DNA of 64,000 bases from Piscinibacter sp. (GCA_017983795.1 JAGOAS010000023.1:1-64000); one strand, 5' to 3'. Positions 29,153 to 38,588 are shown, counted from the stretch's first letter. Notes: generated by a model not told the origin, from the letters alone. Numbers and translations are program-made.

Positions 29153-31053
29153 TGCACGTGGCGCTCGCGGTTGCGGGCGTTGAGCAGGTGCATGCGGCCG
29201 ACACCCGCGCGCGCCGCCGCCGGCGCCACGCTGGCGAAGGGCGCGTCGGACCAGACCACGCGGCCGCCGACCACCGTCAGCAGCACCTGGGTGAACGCCA
29301 GCTCGTCATCGGCCACCTCCATGAAGTTGCGGTCCAGCACGATCAGGTCGGCATACTTGCCGAGTTCGATCGAGCCGACCTGCCTGTCCATGCGCAGCTG
29401 CGTCGCCGAATTCATCGTGATCGAGCGCAGCGCCAGGTTGCGCGGCAGCAGCGGGTCGTCGTTCAGGCGGCCCGCGTAGTCCGGGCCGAAGCTGGCCGGG
29501 TGATCGGGGTTGCCGCGCCGCAGCACGCCCACCGAGAGGTTGTAGAAATAGGCCATCGGGTCGACCGGCCAGTCGCTGCCGTAGGCGATCGTGGCGCCGG
29601 CGTTCATCAGGCTGCCCTCGGGTTCCATGCGCGCGTAGCGCTCGGGGCCGATCTGGTCTTTCACCGCCTCGATCGAATACGGCGCCTGCTGCGCCCACTG
29701 GTACGACATCACCGGGAACACGCCGAGCGCCTTGAAGCGCGGGTAGTCGGCCGGATCGACCAGCTCGTCGTGCGCGATCGCGCCGCGGAAGCCGGCCCCC
29801 TGCTGCTGGCGCGCATAGGCCATCGCGTCGAGCGCGCGCCGCACCGCGGCGTCGCCGATCGCGTGCACGTGCGGGTCGAAGCCGGCCTTGACGGCGGCGT
29901 CGACGGCCGCGTTCAGCGCGTCCTGCGAGAAATAGAGCTGGCCGGTCGACGTGCCCGCGACCCAGTTCGGCGCGCCCGGCGTGCCGGCGTCGACGAGGTA
30001 GGGCGCGAGCACGCCGGCCGTCTGCGCCGGCGCCTGCAGCACGCCGTCGAGGAAGAACTTGACGTGCCGCACCTGCACCACCGGCGCCGGCTTGTCGCTC
30101 GCCCGGCTGTAGCGCTCGGCCACCGCCTTCACGGCCGCCATCGCAGCAGCCGGATCGGCCGCCTGCGCGGGGTCGATCAGCATCGCGAACTGCGCGCGCG
30201 CCGTCAGCTCGCCGCCGTCAGCCAGCGTCGAGAAGGCCTTGACCTCGTTCTCGTTGCTCAGCGCGTCCATGAAGCTGGTGACGCCCTGGCGGTTCAGCAG
30301 GTCGAGCGCGATGCGCGCATGCTGGGCGCGCTCGGCATCGGTGGGCTGCGGCACGGCGCGCTCGACCAGATCGACCGCCAGATCCTCGAAGATGCCGCTC
30401 GGCTCGCCCTGCGCGTCGTGCGCGATGCTGCCGCCCGCCGGGTTCGGCGTGTCGCGCGTGACGCCGGCCAGCGCCAGCGCGCGGCTGTTGGCCAGCAGCG
30501 TGTGGTGGTCGATCGAGGTGATGGCGATCGGCCGTGCGGTGCGCAGCGTGTCGAGGTCGGCGCGCGTCGGGTCGCGGTCGCGCGTGCTCATGGCCTGGCG
30601 GTCCCAGTTGACCACCTCGAGCCAGCCGCCGGGCTCCTGGTCGGCGCTGGCGTCGAGGCAGGCCTGCAGCTTCACGTTCATGGCCGCCACGGTGAGCGGC
30701 AGGAAGTCCAGGCTGCACTTCAGCGTGGCCGCGCCGCCCTGCAGCGGATGCACGTGGCCGTCGACCAGGCCCGGCATCAGCATGCGGCCGCCGAGGTCGA
30801 CGACGCGCGTGTGGGCGTCGGTGTAGCGCTCGGCGCCGGCGTTGCTGCCGACGTAGGCGATGCGCCCGTTGCGCACGGCCACCGCCTCGGCGACGCTGTC
30901 GTTCGCGTCGACGGTATAGATGTAGCCATGGTTCAGCACCAGGTCGGCGGGCTCGGGGCCGCCGCCGCCGCAGGCCACCAATGCCGCCGCGGCAGCGCCG
31001 AAGGCGGCCAGTGCGGCTGCGCCACGGCGCGGGAGAGCAGGAACAACGCGCAT
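29149..31053 (-). CDS. Lipoprotein amidohydrolase of the YtcJ type
   Basis: Metal-dependent hydrolase of 634 residues with a lipoprotein signal (lipobox LVAC at about 25-28), which puts it at an envelope membrane and is unusual for this mostly cytosolic family. Amidohydrolase_3 features are DGHVHP metal ligands, VKFFLDG (probable metal-bridging Lys), DPHVHAIGDAA and YGSDWPVDP (catalytic Asp). A strong GGAGG ribosome site precedes the ATG. It lies 37 nt after the agmatinase gene, probably in one operon. A guanidino or amide substrate is plausible but unproven. Confidence 0.88.
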   Translation of the reverse strand: MRVVPALPRRGAAALAAFGAAAAALVACGGGGPEPADLVLNHGYIYTVDANDSVAEAVAVRNGRIAYVGSNAGAERYTDAHTRVVDLGGRMLMPGLVDGHVHPLQGGAATLKCSLDFLPLTVAAMNVKLQACLDASADQEPGGWLEVVNWDRQAMSTRDRDPTRADLDTLRTARPIAITSIDHHTLLANSRALALAGVTRDTPNPAGGSIAHDAQGEPSGIFEDLAVDLVERAVPQPTDAERAQHARIALDLLNRQGVTSFMDALSNENEVKAFSTLADGGELTARAQFAMLIDPAQAADPAAAMAAVKAVAERYSRASDKPAPVVQVRHVKFFLDGVLQAPAQTAGVLAPYLVDAGTPGAPNWVAGTSTGQLYFSQDALNAAVDAAVKAGFDPHVHAIGDAAVRRALDAMAYARQQQGAGFRGAIAHDELVDPADYPRFKALGVFPVMSYQWAQQAPYSIEAVKDQIGPERYARMEPEGSLMNAGATIAYGSDWPVDPMAYFYNLSVGVLRRGNPDHPASFGPDYAGRLNDDPLLPRNLALRSITMNSATQLRMDRQVGSIELGKYADLIVLDRNFMEVADDELAFTQVLLTVVGGRVVWSDAPFASVAPAAARAGVGRMHLLNARNRERHVH

Positions 31054-31090
31054 GCAGGAACCTCCTCGTTGAAGTGAAGGGAACGTGTCG

Positions 31091-32032
31091 TCAGCGGGAA
31101 AGGCGCGCGGCAGCCATGCGGCCGGCCAGATAGGTCCAGACGAAAGTCGCCGCGGCGCAAGAGGTCAGCTCGGCGTGGTCGTAGGGCGGCGCGACCTCGA
31201 CGCAGTCCATGCCGACGAAGTCGAGGTCGGCCAGGTCTTCGAGCAGGGTCAGCACCTGCGCCGTCGTCAGCCCGCCGGGCTCGGGCGTGCCGGTGCCGGG
31301 CGCGAAGGCGGGGTCGAGGCAGTCGATGTCCAGGCTCAGGTAGACCGGCGGCTGGCCGTGCGCGGCGAGGCGCTGGCGGATCGTGCCGACCAGCTCGGCG
31401 AGCTGCGCGCTGCTCTCGCGGCCGCGCAGGTCGCGCGCCGTGCAGACCAGGCCGCCGCGCGCGCTCACGTATTCGCGCGCCTCGCGCTCGGCAGCCGAGC
31501 GGATGCCGATCTGCGTGAAGCACGCATCGACCACCAGCCCTTCCTGCATCGCCTCGTAGACCCAGGTGCCGTGGCCGCTGGGTTCGCCGAAGTGGTCGCT
31601 CCAGGTGTCGCAGTGGGCGTCGAAGTGGATCACCGCCAGCGGCCGGCCGAGGCGCGCGCGCTGGGCGCGCAGGATCGGCAGCGTCACCGAGTGGTCGCCG
31701 CCCAGCCACACCATGTGGCGCTCGGCCAGCAGCGCCGGCAGCCGTTCGGCCAGCGCGGCGCGCATCGCCTCCAGGCCGGTGTTGGGCAAGGGCAGGTCGC
31801 CGAGGTCGTCGAGCACGCCGGCCGGGCTCAGGTCGAACAGCGGATGCGTGCCGTCGCACAGCATGTGGCTGGCTTCGCGGATGGCGCGCGGGCCGAAGCG
31901 CGCGCCGGGGCGGTTGGTGGTCGAGCCGTCCCAGGCCAGGCCGGCGAGGCCGAAGGGGCGTGGCGGCACATCGGGCCGGGGGCCGGGCACCTTCAGGAAG
32001 GTCGATGCGGAGAGAAAGGCGAAATCGCTCAT
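31091..32032 (-). CDS. Agmatinase/ureohydrolase family enzyme
   Basis: Mn-dependent ureohydrolase of 313 residues. All binuclear Mn motifs are present: GGDHSVTLP, FDAHCDTW and SLDIDCLDPAFAPGTG. It splits a guanidino compound into an amine and urea; agmatine is the default, but guanidinobutyrate and similar substrates are common for this family in Burkholderiales. It is divergent from a LysR regulator with an 84-bp gap and upstream of the amidohydrolase. Confidence 0.9.
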   Translation of the reverse strand: MSDFAFLSASTFLKVPGPRPDVPPRPFGLAGLAWDGSTTNRPGARFGPRAIREASHMLCDGTHPLFDLSPAGVLDDLGDLPLPNTGLEAMRAALAERLPALLAERHMVWLGGDHSVTLPILRAQRARLGRPLAVIHFDAHCDTWSDHFGEPSGHGTWVYEAMQEGLVVDACFTQIGIRSAAEREAREYVSARGGLVCTARDLRGRESSAQLAELVGTIRQRLAAHGQPPVYLSLDIDCLDPAFAPGTGTPEPGGLTTAQVLTLLEDLADLDFVGMDCVEVAPPYDHAELTSCAAATFVWTYLAGRMAAARLSR

Positions 32033-32116
32033 GGGCAGGAACCAGGGGAAGACGAGGAGTGCGTGGCCATAATCCGCGCGACGACCTCAGGCTAGCCAAC
32101 CGCCCCCTTCGCTTGA

Positions 32117-33133
32117 ATGACCTCGCGCGCAAGTTCACTTGAAGCCCGCACCCGGTTTGCCGGCGATGCCGCACGGCAGTTGGCCTCGGTCAGCGATGCC
32201 GAGTTGCGCCTGCTGCGCGTCTTCTGCGTGGTGGTCGCGGCCGGCGGCCTCTCGGCGGCCACGGCCGATCTGCAGGTCGACCTCTCCACGGTGAGCCGGC
32301 AGATCAAGGAACTCGAGGAACGCGTCGGCGCGCGGCTCGCACAGCGCGGCCGCGGCGGCTTTGCGCTCACGCCCGCCGGCCAGCAACTGCATGAGGTGGC
32401 GCTGCGCCTGTTCGGCGCGCTGCAGTCCTTCCACGACGACCTGGCCGGCCTCGCGCGACCCTCCGGCCCGCTGCTGCGGCTGGGCATCGTCGATGCGCTG
32501 CTGACGGCGCCGGGCGCCCCGCTGGCGAGCGCGCTCGCCGCCTGCGCGCGCGCCATGCCGGGCCTGCAGGTGCAGTTGCAGACGCTGCGGCCGATCGAGA
32601 TCGAGCGCCGCATCCTGGCCGGCGAGCTCGAGGCCGGCATCGTCGCCGCGCGCGCGCCGGCCGCTGGGCTGGTGCATCAATGCCTGTATGCCGAGCCGAA
32701 CAGCGTCTACGTCGGCCCGGGGCACCCATGGCACGGCGCGGCGGGCAGCCGCGTCAGCGATGCCGATCTGGGCCAGGCCGAATGGGTCGTCGACCCGTAT
32801 TCGGCCGACCTGCCGCACCCGGCCGTGGCCGGCGCCATCACGGGCCGGCGCGGCGCGACAACGCACGCCGACAGCATCGAAGGCGTTGCGCTGCTGGTTG
32901 CCAGCGGCCGCTACGCGGGCCTGCTGCCCGATCACCTGGTGCAGGGCTGCGCCGCACTCGCCGGGCTACACCGCGTGCGGCCCGAGCGCTTCAGCTACAC
33001 GCAGGACATCGTGCTGACGATGCGCCGCGGCAAGGCCAGCGCGCTGCTGCGGCTGCTGGCGCGCGAGCTCGCGGCTGCCACCGCAAACTCTAGAGCGCGC
33101 AGGAAACCGGCTTCGCGCCCAGCGCCTGCGTGA
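32117..33133 (+). CDS. LysR-family transcriptional regulator
   Basis: Regulator of 338 residues. The winged HTH (about 28-88, LRLLRVFCVVVAAGGLSAAT, STVSRQIKELEERVG, FALTPAGQQL) is followed by a LysR substrate-binding domain. It starts at ATG 32117 without an obvious ribosome site. It is divergent from the agmatinase operon and is the natural candidate to control it. The 3' end overlaps the convergent ybaK gene by 44 bp. Confidence 0.9.
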   Translation: MTSRASSLEARTRFAGDAARQLASVSDAELRLLRVFCVVVAAGGLSAATADLQVDLSTVSRQIKELEERVGARLAQRGRGGFALTPAGQQLHEVALRLFGALQSFHDDLAGLARPSGPLLRLGIVDALLTAPGAPLASALAACARAMPGLQVQLQTLRPIEIERRILAGELEAGIVAARAPAAGLVHQCLYAEPNSVYVGPGHPWHGAAGSRVSDADLGQAEWVVDPYSADLPHPAVAGAITGRRGATTHADSIEGVALLVASGRYAGLLPDHLVQGCAALAGLHRVRPERFSYTQDIVLTMRRGKASALLRLLARELAAATANSRARRKPASRPAPA

Positions 33134-33578
33134 GCACGGCCGGCTCGATGCCGACGAGATAACCGCGCCGCCCGCCGTTGATGCAGATGCGCGGCAGCGC
33201 GAGCACCGTCTCCTCCACGAATACCGGCATGGCCTTGCGCGTGCCGAAGGGCGAGGTGCCGCCCACCTGATAGCCGCTGTGGCGCTGCGCCACCTCGGGC
33301 GTGCAGGGCTCGACCGACTTCGCGCCGATGGCGCGCGCGAGGTTCTTGGTGCTCACCTGCTTGTCGCCATGCATCAGCACGATCAGCGGCTCGCGCTTCT
33401 CGTCCTGCATCACCAGCGTCTTCACCACCGCGTGCTCGTCGACGCCGAGCTTCCTGGCCGATTCGGCCGTGCCGCCGTGCTCCACGTACTCGTAGACATG
33501 TTCGCTGAAGACGATGCCGCGCTCGCGCAGCCAGGCGGTCGCGGGGGTCTCGCTGACGTGCTTGTCCTTCTTCGCCAT
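33090..33578 (-). CDS. ybaK: YbaK/EbsC-type aminoacyl-tRNA deacylase
   Basis: Protein of 162 residues of the Cys-tRNA(Pro) deacylase family, which hydrolyses mischarged tRNA in trans. Conserved features are KTLVMQDEKREPLIVLMHGD, the central Lys in DKQVSTKNLARAIGAK, GYQVGGTSPFG and the C-terminal INGGRRGYLVGI. It lies 26 nt after the acetyltransferase gene in the same direction. Confidence 0.92.
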   Translation of the reverse strand: MAKKDKHVSETPATAWLRERGIVFSEHVYEYVEHGGTAESARKLGVDEHAVVKTLVMQDEKREPLIVLMHGDKQVSTKNLARAIGAKSVEPCTPEVAQRHSGYQVGGTSPFGTRKAMPVFVEETVLALPRICINGGRRGYLVGIEPAVLTQALGAKPVSCAL

Positions 33579-33604
33579 GGCGGCGGATTGTGCCTCCCGC
33601 CCCC

Positions 33605-34156
33605 TCAGCGCCGGATCAGTTCGCCGGCCAGCAGCCCCCAGGCATCGACGTCGTAGACGCGCCCCTTGGCCGCCCAGCGCTGGCGCAAGCGGCCCTCGCG
33701 GATGAAACCCAGCGAACCGAGCAGCGCGCCCGAAGCCGCGTTGGCCGGGTCGACCTCGGCCTCGAAGCGGCGCACGATGCCGGCATCGAACAGCGCCGCG
33801 CACACGGCCTGCAGCGCCTCGCGCATCAGCCCCCGGCCCCAGTGCGCGCGGCCCAGCACGTAGCCGATTTCGGCGCGCGCACTGGCGGCTTCCATGCGGA
33901 AGATCAGCACGCTGCCCACCGCCTCGTCGCTCGCGCGCAGCGCCGCCACATACTGGCGCGCCGTGCCGCCGGCCTCGAGCGTGCGCATGCGCTGCAGCCA
34001 GGCCTGGCCGTCGGCGAGCGAGCCCCACTGCGGATAGGGCAGGAAGCTCACCGTCTGCGCATCGCCGTTGACCGCCAGCAGCGCGGGCAGGTCGCGCTCC
34101 TCCACCGGCCGCACGAGCAGGCGCGGCGCCTCGAAACGATCGGGCAGCAGCAGCAT
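33605..34156 (-). CDS. GNAT acetyltransferase (RimJ/RimL-like)
   Basis: Acetyltransferase of 183 residues with the Acetyltransf_3 pattern: N-terminal RLLVRPVEERDLPALL, the acetyl-CoA loop around IGYVLGRAHWGRGLMREAL, and GSLGFIREGRLRQRW. Members modify N-terminal amines of proteins or small amines. A GTG three bases upstream (34159) is an alternative start. It follows the rhomboid gene by 5 nt. Confidence 0.88.
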   Translation of the reverse strand: MLLLPDRFEAPRLLVRPVEERDLPALLAVNGDAQTVSFLPYPQWGSLADGQAWLQRMRTLEAGGTARQYVAALRASDEAVGSVLIFRMEAASARAEIGYVLGRAHWGRGLMREALQAVCAALFDAGIVRRFEAEVDPANAASGALLGSLGFIREGRLRQRWAAKGRVYDVDAWGLLAGELIRR

Positions 34157-34161
34157 CACGC

Positions 34162-34785
34162 TCAACCCAGCCAGGTGGAAATCGCGCGGCCCAGCGAGCC
34201 CGGCACGGCGAGCGCCATGAATACCAGCCCGGCCACCGCGCCGGCCGCATGCGCGTCGTGGTTGATGCGCCCGATGCCGCTGCGCCCGGCCAGCACGCTG
34301 TAGGCGAGGTAGCCGACCGCGAACAGCGGCGCCGGAATCGGGAACGGAATCGGCAGGATGAGCAGCGAGGAGCCCGGGTTCACCACGATCGCCGCGAACA
34401 CCACCGCGAGGATCGCCCCCGAGGCACCGAGGCTGGAGTAGCCCGGCTGAGCGCGGTGGATCGCCCAGGTGGCCAGGCTGCTGGCGAGCAGGCCGAAGGC
34501 GTAGAGCAGCACGAAGGCCGGTGTGCCCAACTCGCGTTCCAGATCGAAGCCGAAGGCCCAGAAGCTGAAGGCGTTGAAGAGCAGGTGCGCCAGGTCGGCA
34601 TGGATGAAGCCGCTGGTGACCAGCGTGTGCCACTGGCGCTGCGGCACCAGGTCGTAAGGCCGCAGCAGGTGCCGCTCGATGAGCTGCGGCATGCCGTTGA
34701 GCGCCAGCAGGCTGACGATGGCGATGACCGCGAGGATGAGCGTCGCCGCCGGCGCGCCCGAGAAAGGTTCGAGGGTTTCATGCAT
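34162..34785 (-). CDS. Rhomboid-family intramembrane serine protease
   Basis: Membrane protein of 207 residues with six predicted helices and the rhomboid catalytic dyad: Ser122 in LGASGAIL and His179 in [22 protein letters not shown] gives the helix-2 histidines and asparagine. It cleaves substrates within the membrane. The ATG at 34785 was chosen over an upstream start because it precedes the first helix directly. It is first in the series rhomboid-acetyltransferase-ybaK. Confidence 0.92.
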   Translation of the reverse strand: MHETLEPFSGAPAATLILAVIAIVSLLALNGMPQLIERHLLRPYDLVPQRQWHTLVTSGFIHADLAHLLFNAFSFWAFGFDLERELGTPAFVLLYAFGLLASSLATWAIHRAQPGYSSLGASGAILAVVFAAIVVNPGSSLLILPIPFPIPAPLFAVGYLAYSVLAGRSGIGRINHDAHAAGAVAGLVFMALAVPGSLGRAISTWLG

Positions 34786-34820
34786 GATGGCCCGCACTCT
34801 AACCACAGTCGTGAGCGCCC

Positions 34821-35876
34821 ATGGACGACGGCGGCGGTGACGCGTTGCTCGAAGCCTTCCGCGAGCAGGTGCGCTGGTGCGACAAGCTCGGCTCGCCCTT
34901 CACTGCGCGGCTGCTCGAGTGGCTGGCGGACGACTGGCTGGCCGGCGGCGCGCTGCGCACGCTGCTGCCCACGTGGAGCGCCGGCCCGCCGGGGCAGGAT
35001 CTGGTGCCGCTGCGCCTGGCCGGCGCGCTGCATGCGCTGGCGCTCTCGGGCCGGCATCCGGAACTCGCCGCCGCCTACCCGCCGGCGGCCGCGGCCTTCG
35101 ATGCGCAAGTGCTGGCGCCGCGCCTGCGCCAACTGCTCGTCGACGAAGCGGGGCACCTGCGCGCCACCCTCGCCAGCGCGCCGCAGACCAACGAGGTGAT
35201 GCGCAGCGCCGTGCTGATCGGCGGCTACGCGGCCATCGCCGAAGCCACGCGCCTGCCGCTGGCCCTGCGCGAGATCGGCGCCAGCGCCGGGCTCAACCTG
35301 CTGTGGGATCGCTTCCACTACACGCTGGGCGCGCAGACCTGGGGCGATGCGGCCAGCCCGGTGCACATCACGTCCGACTGGCGCGGCCAACCGCCCACGC
35401 TGCCCGCACGCATCGCCGTGGCCGAGCGGCGCGGCAACGATCTGCGGCCCGTCGCTCTGAGCGACCCGGCCGCGGTGCTGCGCCTGCGCAGCTACGTCTG
35501 GCCCGACCAGGCGGCCCGCGCCGCGCGGCTGCAGGGCGCGATCGCGCTGGCGCAGCGTGATCTGCCCTGCGTCGACGGCGGCGATGCCGCGGCGTGGGTC
35601 GAGCGCGAACTCGCCGCGCCGCGCGCCGGCGTGGCCACGGTGCTGCTGCACTCCATCGTGTGGCAATACCTGCCGGGCGCGACGCGCGAGCGCATCGAAG
35701 CGGCCGTGGCGGCCGCCGCGCAGCGTGCCACGCAGGCCGCCCCGCTCGCCTGGCTGCGCATGGAGTTCTTCGCCAAGGACGCGCCCGCCGAGCTGCGCCT
35801 CACGCTCTGGCCCGAAGGCCGCGAGCGCATCCTCGCGCGCAGCCACCCGCATGGCGAGTGGGTGGAGTGGCTCTGA
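34821..35876 (+). CDS. DUF2332 family protein
   Basis: Soluble protein of 351 residues. Family features are the N-terminal [20 protein letters not shown], the [18 protein letters not shown] and [16 protein letters not shown] segments, and the C-terminal [11 protein letters not shown] and LRMEFF. The region around [10 protein letters not shown] resembles a SAM-methyltransferase glycine motif, but no activity is known. It is divergent from the rhomboid gene with 35 bp between starts. Confidence 0.85.
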   Translation: MDDGGGDALLEAFREQVRWCDKLGSPFTARLLEWLADDWLAGGALRTLLPTWSAGPPGQDLVPLRLAGALHALALSGRHPELAAAYPPAAAAFDAQVLAPRLRQLLVDEAGHLRATLASAPQTNEVMRSAVLIGGYAAIAEATRLPLALREIGASAGLNLLWDRFHYTLGAQTWGDAASPVHITSDWRGQPPTLPARIAVAERRGNDLRPVALSDPAAVLRLRSYVWPDQAARAARLQGAIALAQRDLPCVDGGDAAAWVERELAAPRAGVATVLLHSIVWQYLPGATRERIEAAVAAAAQRATQAAPLAWLRMEFFAKDAPAELRLTLWPEGRERILARSHPHGEWVEWL

Positions 35877-35885
35877 GTTCCGCTT

Positions 35886-36950
35886 CTATTGCGCCGGGTC
35901 GCGGTGCTTCCAGCGGATCGCGTCGATCTCGGCCAGCAGTTCGGGCGAGAGCGTGGTGCCCCAGGCGGCGAGGTTCTCGTCGAGCTGCGCCGTGGAGGTG
36001 ACGCCGATGATGGTGCTCGCCACGCGCCAGTTCGTGTAGCAGAAGGCCAGCGCCAGCTGCGTCGGCGTGAGGCCGTGCTTGCGCGCCAGCGCGTTGTAGA
36101 GCTTCGCCGCTTCGAGCGCCTCGGGCCGCCCCCAGCGCTGCTTCTTCATCGTCTCGAACATCGCCAGGCGCCCGGGCCGCGTGCTGCCGTGCAGGCCCAC
36201 CTCGTCGTACTTGCCGGTTAGCGCACCGAAGGCGAGCGGCGAGTAGGCCAGCAGCGACACCTGGAGCCGGTGCACCACCTCGTCGAGCCCGTTGTCGAGC
36301 GCGCGGCTGGTGAGCGCGTAGGGGTTCTGCACCGTGGCCACGCGCGGCAGGCCGTGCGCCTCGGCCTGCGCGACGAACTCGGCCACGCCGTAGGGCGATT
36401 CGTTGGACAGGCCCACGTAGCGCACCTTGCCCGCCTTCACCAGCGTGGCCAGCGCCTCGAGCTGGGTGCGGATGCTGCTGACCTCGCGGTCTCTGGTCGG
36501 ATCGAAGTAGATCGCGCCGAGGTTGGCCACGTTGCGCGCCGGCCAGTGGATCTGGTAGAGGTCGATGACCTCGGTGCGCAGGCGCTTGAGGCTGTCGTCG
36601 CAGGCGCCGACGATGTCGGCCGCGCTGAGGTTGGCGCTGCCCTTGCGGATCCAGTCCATGCCGCGCGCCGGCCCGGCCACCTTGGTGGCCAGCACCATCT
36701 TCTGCCGTGCGCCGGGACGAGCCGCGAACCAGCTGCCGATGATGGATTCGGTGGCGCCGAAGGTTTCGCGCTTGGCGGGCACCGAGTACATCTCGGCGGT
36801 GTCGATGAAGTTGACGCCGCGCTCGAGCGCGTGGTCGAGGATGGCGTGCGCCTCGGCCTCGCCGACCTGCTCGCCGAAAGTCATGGTGCCGAGGCAGATG
36901 GGGGTGACGGTGAGGTCGGTGCGGGGGAGCGGGCGGAGGGTGAGGGTCAT
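35886..36950 (-). CDS. Aldo/keto reductase, Tas-like
   Basis: NADPH-dependent reductase of 354 residues. The N-terminal LGTMTFGEQ, catalytic FIDTAEMYS (Asp, Tyr), the central Lys in LATKVAG and the IDLYQIHWP (His) segment complete the tetrad region. The C-terminal STIIGVTSTAQLDENL is the NADPH-binding part. It converts carbonyls to alcohols; the substrate is unknown. Confidence 0.92.
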   Translation of the reverse strand: MTLTLRPLPRTDLTVTPICLGTMTFGEQVGEAEAHAILDHALERGVNFIDTAEMYSVPAKRETFGATESIIGSWFAARPGARQKMVLATKVAGPARGMDWIRKGSANLSAADIVGACDDSLKRLRTEVIDLYQIHWPARNVANLGAIYFDPTRDREVSSIRTQLEALATLVKAGKVRYVGLSNESPYGVAEFVAQAEAHGLPRVATVQNPYALTSRALDNGLDEVVHRLQVSLLAYSPLAFGALTGKYDEVGLHGSTRPGRLAMFETMKKQRWGRPEALEAAKLYNALARKHGLTPTQLALAFCYTNWRVASTIIGVTSTAQLDENLAAWGTTLSPELLAEIDAIRWKHRDPAQ

Positions 36951-36988
36951 GCGTGGGAAGTCTACGCAGTTGGGCAGCGCAGCGCCTG

Positions 36989-37017
36989 GCGACAAAAGGC
37001 ACACGTCACGCTACACT
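36989..37017 (+). promoter_or_regulatory. Possible promoter for a leaderless toxin transcript
   Basis: A weak -35 (GCGACA, 36989-36994) and -10 (TACACT, 37012-37017) are separated by 17 nt. Transcription would begin at about the toxin GTG (37024), and no ribosome site is seen before that GTG. Confidence 0.3.
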
Positions 37018-37023
37018 CGCCGC

Positions 37024-37317
37024 GTGAAGCCGTTCCGGTGGAACCCCGACAAGAACCGCGAGTTGGTCGTGGAGCGCGGCGTTTCGTTCGAGCAAGTCGT
37101 GGTCGCCATCGAGGGTGGTGGCCTGCTGGACGTATTGGCGCATCCCAATACCAAGAAATACCCGCATCAGCGGCTTCTGGTTGTCACCTGGGACGGCTAC
37201 GCCTACTTGGTGCCCTACGTCGAGGAAGACGAGCACTTCTTCCTCAAGACGGTCATCCCCAGCCGGAAGGCGACTCGCGACTACCTCAAGACCGGAGATC
37301 CCGATGACGCAGCCTGA
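37024..37317 (+). CDS. BrnT-like (DUF497-type) toxin
   Basis: Small protein of 97 residues with the BrnT/RelE-fold pattern: FRWNPDKNRELVVERGVSFE at the start, a central strand pair LLVVTWDGYAYLVPYVEE, and an ending FLKTVIPSRKATRDYLK. BrnT proteins are ribonuclease toxins. The start is GTG at 37024 without a clear ribosome site. It overlaps the antitoxin gene by 14 nt, the usual layout for a type II module. The DNA is less GC-rich than its neighbours. Confidence 0.75.
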   Translation: MKPFRWNPDKNRELVVERGVSFEQVVVAIEGGGLLDVLAHPNTKKYPHQRLLVVTWDGYAYLVPYVEEDEHFFLKTVIPSRKATRDYLKTGDPDDAA

Positions 37318-37639
37318 TCCCTTTGACGTTGAGATCATCAAAGCCTACGAAGCAGGCAAGCTGAAGTCGGTCGCCTCCAAGGCGGAACTCAATCGACTGA
37401 AGGCGGCCGCGCGGTCGACGGCCATCAAGGATCGGCGGGTCAACATCCGGCTGTCCGCCGGCGACCTGCAAGACATTCAAGTCAAGGCCCTGGCCGAGGG
37501 CATGCCGTACCAGACGCTGATCGCCAGCATCCTCCACAAGTACGTGACGGGGCGACTCGAGGAGCGCAAGCCCGGTGGTTCGCCTGTGGCGGCCAAGCCC
37601 AAGGCCCCCACTCGTCGCTCGACGCGCAGCGATGTCTAA
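37304..37639 (+). CDS. CopG-like antitoxin partner
   Basis: Protein of 111 residues. RRVNIRLSAGDLQDIQVKAL and EGMPYQTLIASILHKYVTGR form a ribbon-helix-helix DNA-binding region (about 45-85) of the CopG/BrnA antitoxin type. The N-terminal part is a helical extension and the tail is a Lys/Pro/Arg-rich segment. Ribosome site GGAGA is placed before the ATG at 37304, inside the toxin gene. It should bind the toxin and repress the module promoter. Confidence 0.78.
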   Translation: MTQPDPFDVEIIKAYEAGKLKSVASKAELNRLKAAARSTAIKDRRVNIRLSAGDLQDIQVKALAEGMPYQTLIASILHKYVTGRLEERKPGGSPVAAKPKAPTRRSTRSDV

Positions 37640-37709
37640 GCCTTGATTCAAGGTGGACACGCGGCACCGTACCGCGTGAGTCGAACGATAGGACTTGAAG
37701 GAGATGCCG

Positions 37710-38588
37710 GTGGCTGCAAAGGAGAAGAAGGACGAAGGCGCGCAGTTCGTACGGTACTTCGGCCCCTTGCTCGATGCCTTGCGCGGTCTCGGCGGCTCGG
37801 CAAAGGCGGACGAAGCCGTTGATCGCGTGGCCGAGGATCTCAAGGTGCCCGATGAGGTTCTCAACGAGACCTTGCCCTCGGGTGGGTCACGATTTCGAAA
37901 CCAAGTTGCTTGGGCACGCTTCTATCTCGTGCGCGAGGGCCTCATCGACTCTTCGAAGCACGGCGTGTGGAGTCTGACGGAGCAAGGATTCAAAACAAGG
38001 CTCTCCTTCGAGGACGCACGACAACTGTTCCTGAAGTGGGTCAAGATCTTCCAGGAACAGCGCAAGCTGAAGGAGCAGAACGAACCTGTGGCCGAACAGG
38101 TCGCCGAGGGCACGGGCGCGCCCTCCAAGGACTATCGCGAAGAGGTGCTGGAACTTCTTCTGGCCATTCCACCGGCTGGATTTGAGCGCCTCTCTCAGCG
38201 GCTTCTTCGAGAAGCAGGATTCACGCAGGTTGTTGTCACCGGCCAGAGCGGCGACGGCGGCATAGACGGATTCGGAATCCTGCAAGTGAACCCACTCGTT
38301 TCCTTCAAGGTTCTCTTCCAGTGCAAGCGCTACGCAAAGTCCGTGGCGCCATCGCAGGTCAGGGACTTTCGCGGGGCGATGTCGGGAAGGGCGGACAAGG
38401 GGATCATCATCACCACTGGCACGTTCACGGCGGAAGCTCGGCGCGAAGCAACGAGAGACGGCGCACCTCCGATAGAACTGATCGACGGTGAGAAGCTGAT
38501 CGACATGTTGGAGAAGCTGGAACTGGGTCTTCGCGCGGTGACGACCTTCGAGGTAGAGCGTTCGTTCTTCAACGAGTTCAAGGCCTGA
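37710..38588 (+). CDS. mrr: Mrr-type restriction endonuclease (type IV)
   Basis: Nuclease of 292 residues. The N-terminal Mrr_N winged-helix domain (about 10-95) is followed by a catalytic PD-(D/E)XK domain (about 155-270) with GFERLSQRLLREAGF, the acidic GQSGDGGIDGFG and FQCKRYAKS, and then KGIIITTGTF. Mrr enzymes cut DNA bearing foreign methylation. The GTG at 37710 is chosen as start because GAAGGAG (37697-37703) sits 6 nt before it; the ATG at 37704 is too close. Base composition is lower in GC than the surroundings, which suggests acquisition together with the preceding toxin-antitoxin pair. Confidence 0.9.
   Translation: MAAKEKKDEGAQFVRYFGPLLDALRGLGGSAKADEAVDRVAEDLKVPDEVLNETLPSGGSRFRNQVAWARFYLVREGLIDSSKHGVWSLTEQGFKTRLSFEDARQLFLKWVKIFQEQRKLKEQNEPVAEQVAEGTGAPSKDYREEVLELLLAIPPAGFERLSQRLLREAGFTQVVVTGQSGDGGIDGFGILQVNPLVSFKVLFQCKRYAKSVAPSQVRDFRGAMSGRADKGIIITTGTFTAEARREATRDGAPPIELIDGEKLIDMLEKLELGLRAVTTFEVERSFFNEFKA

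Noticed and set aside
27736-31077. Open frame over MATE and amidohydrolase genes
   Set aside because: Crosses two well supported genes in another frame and has low-complexity composition.
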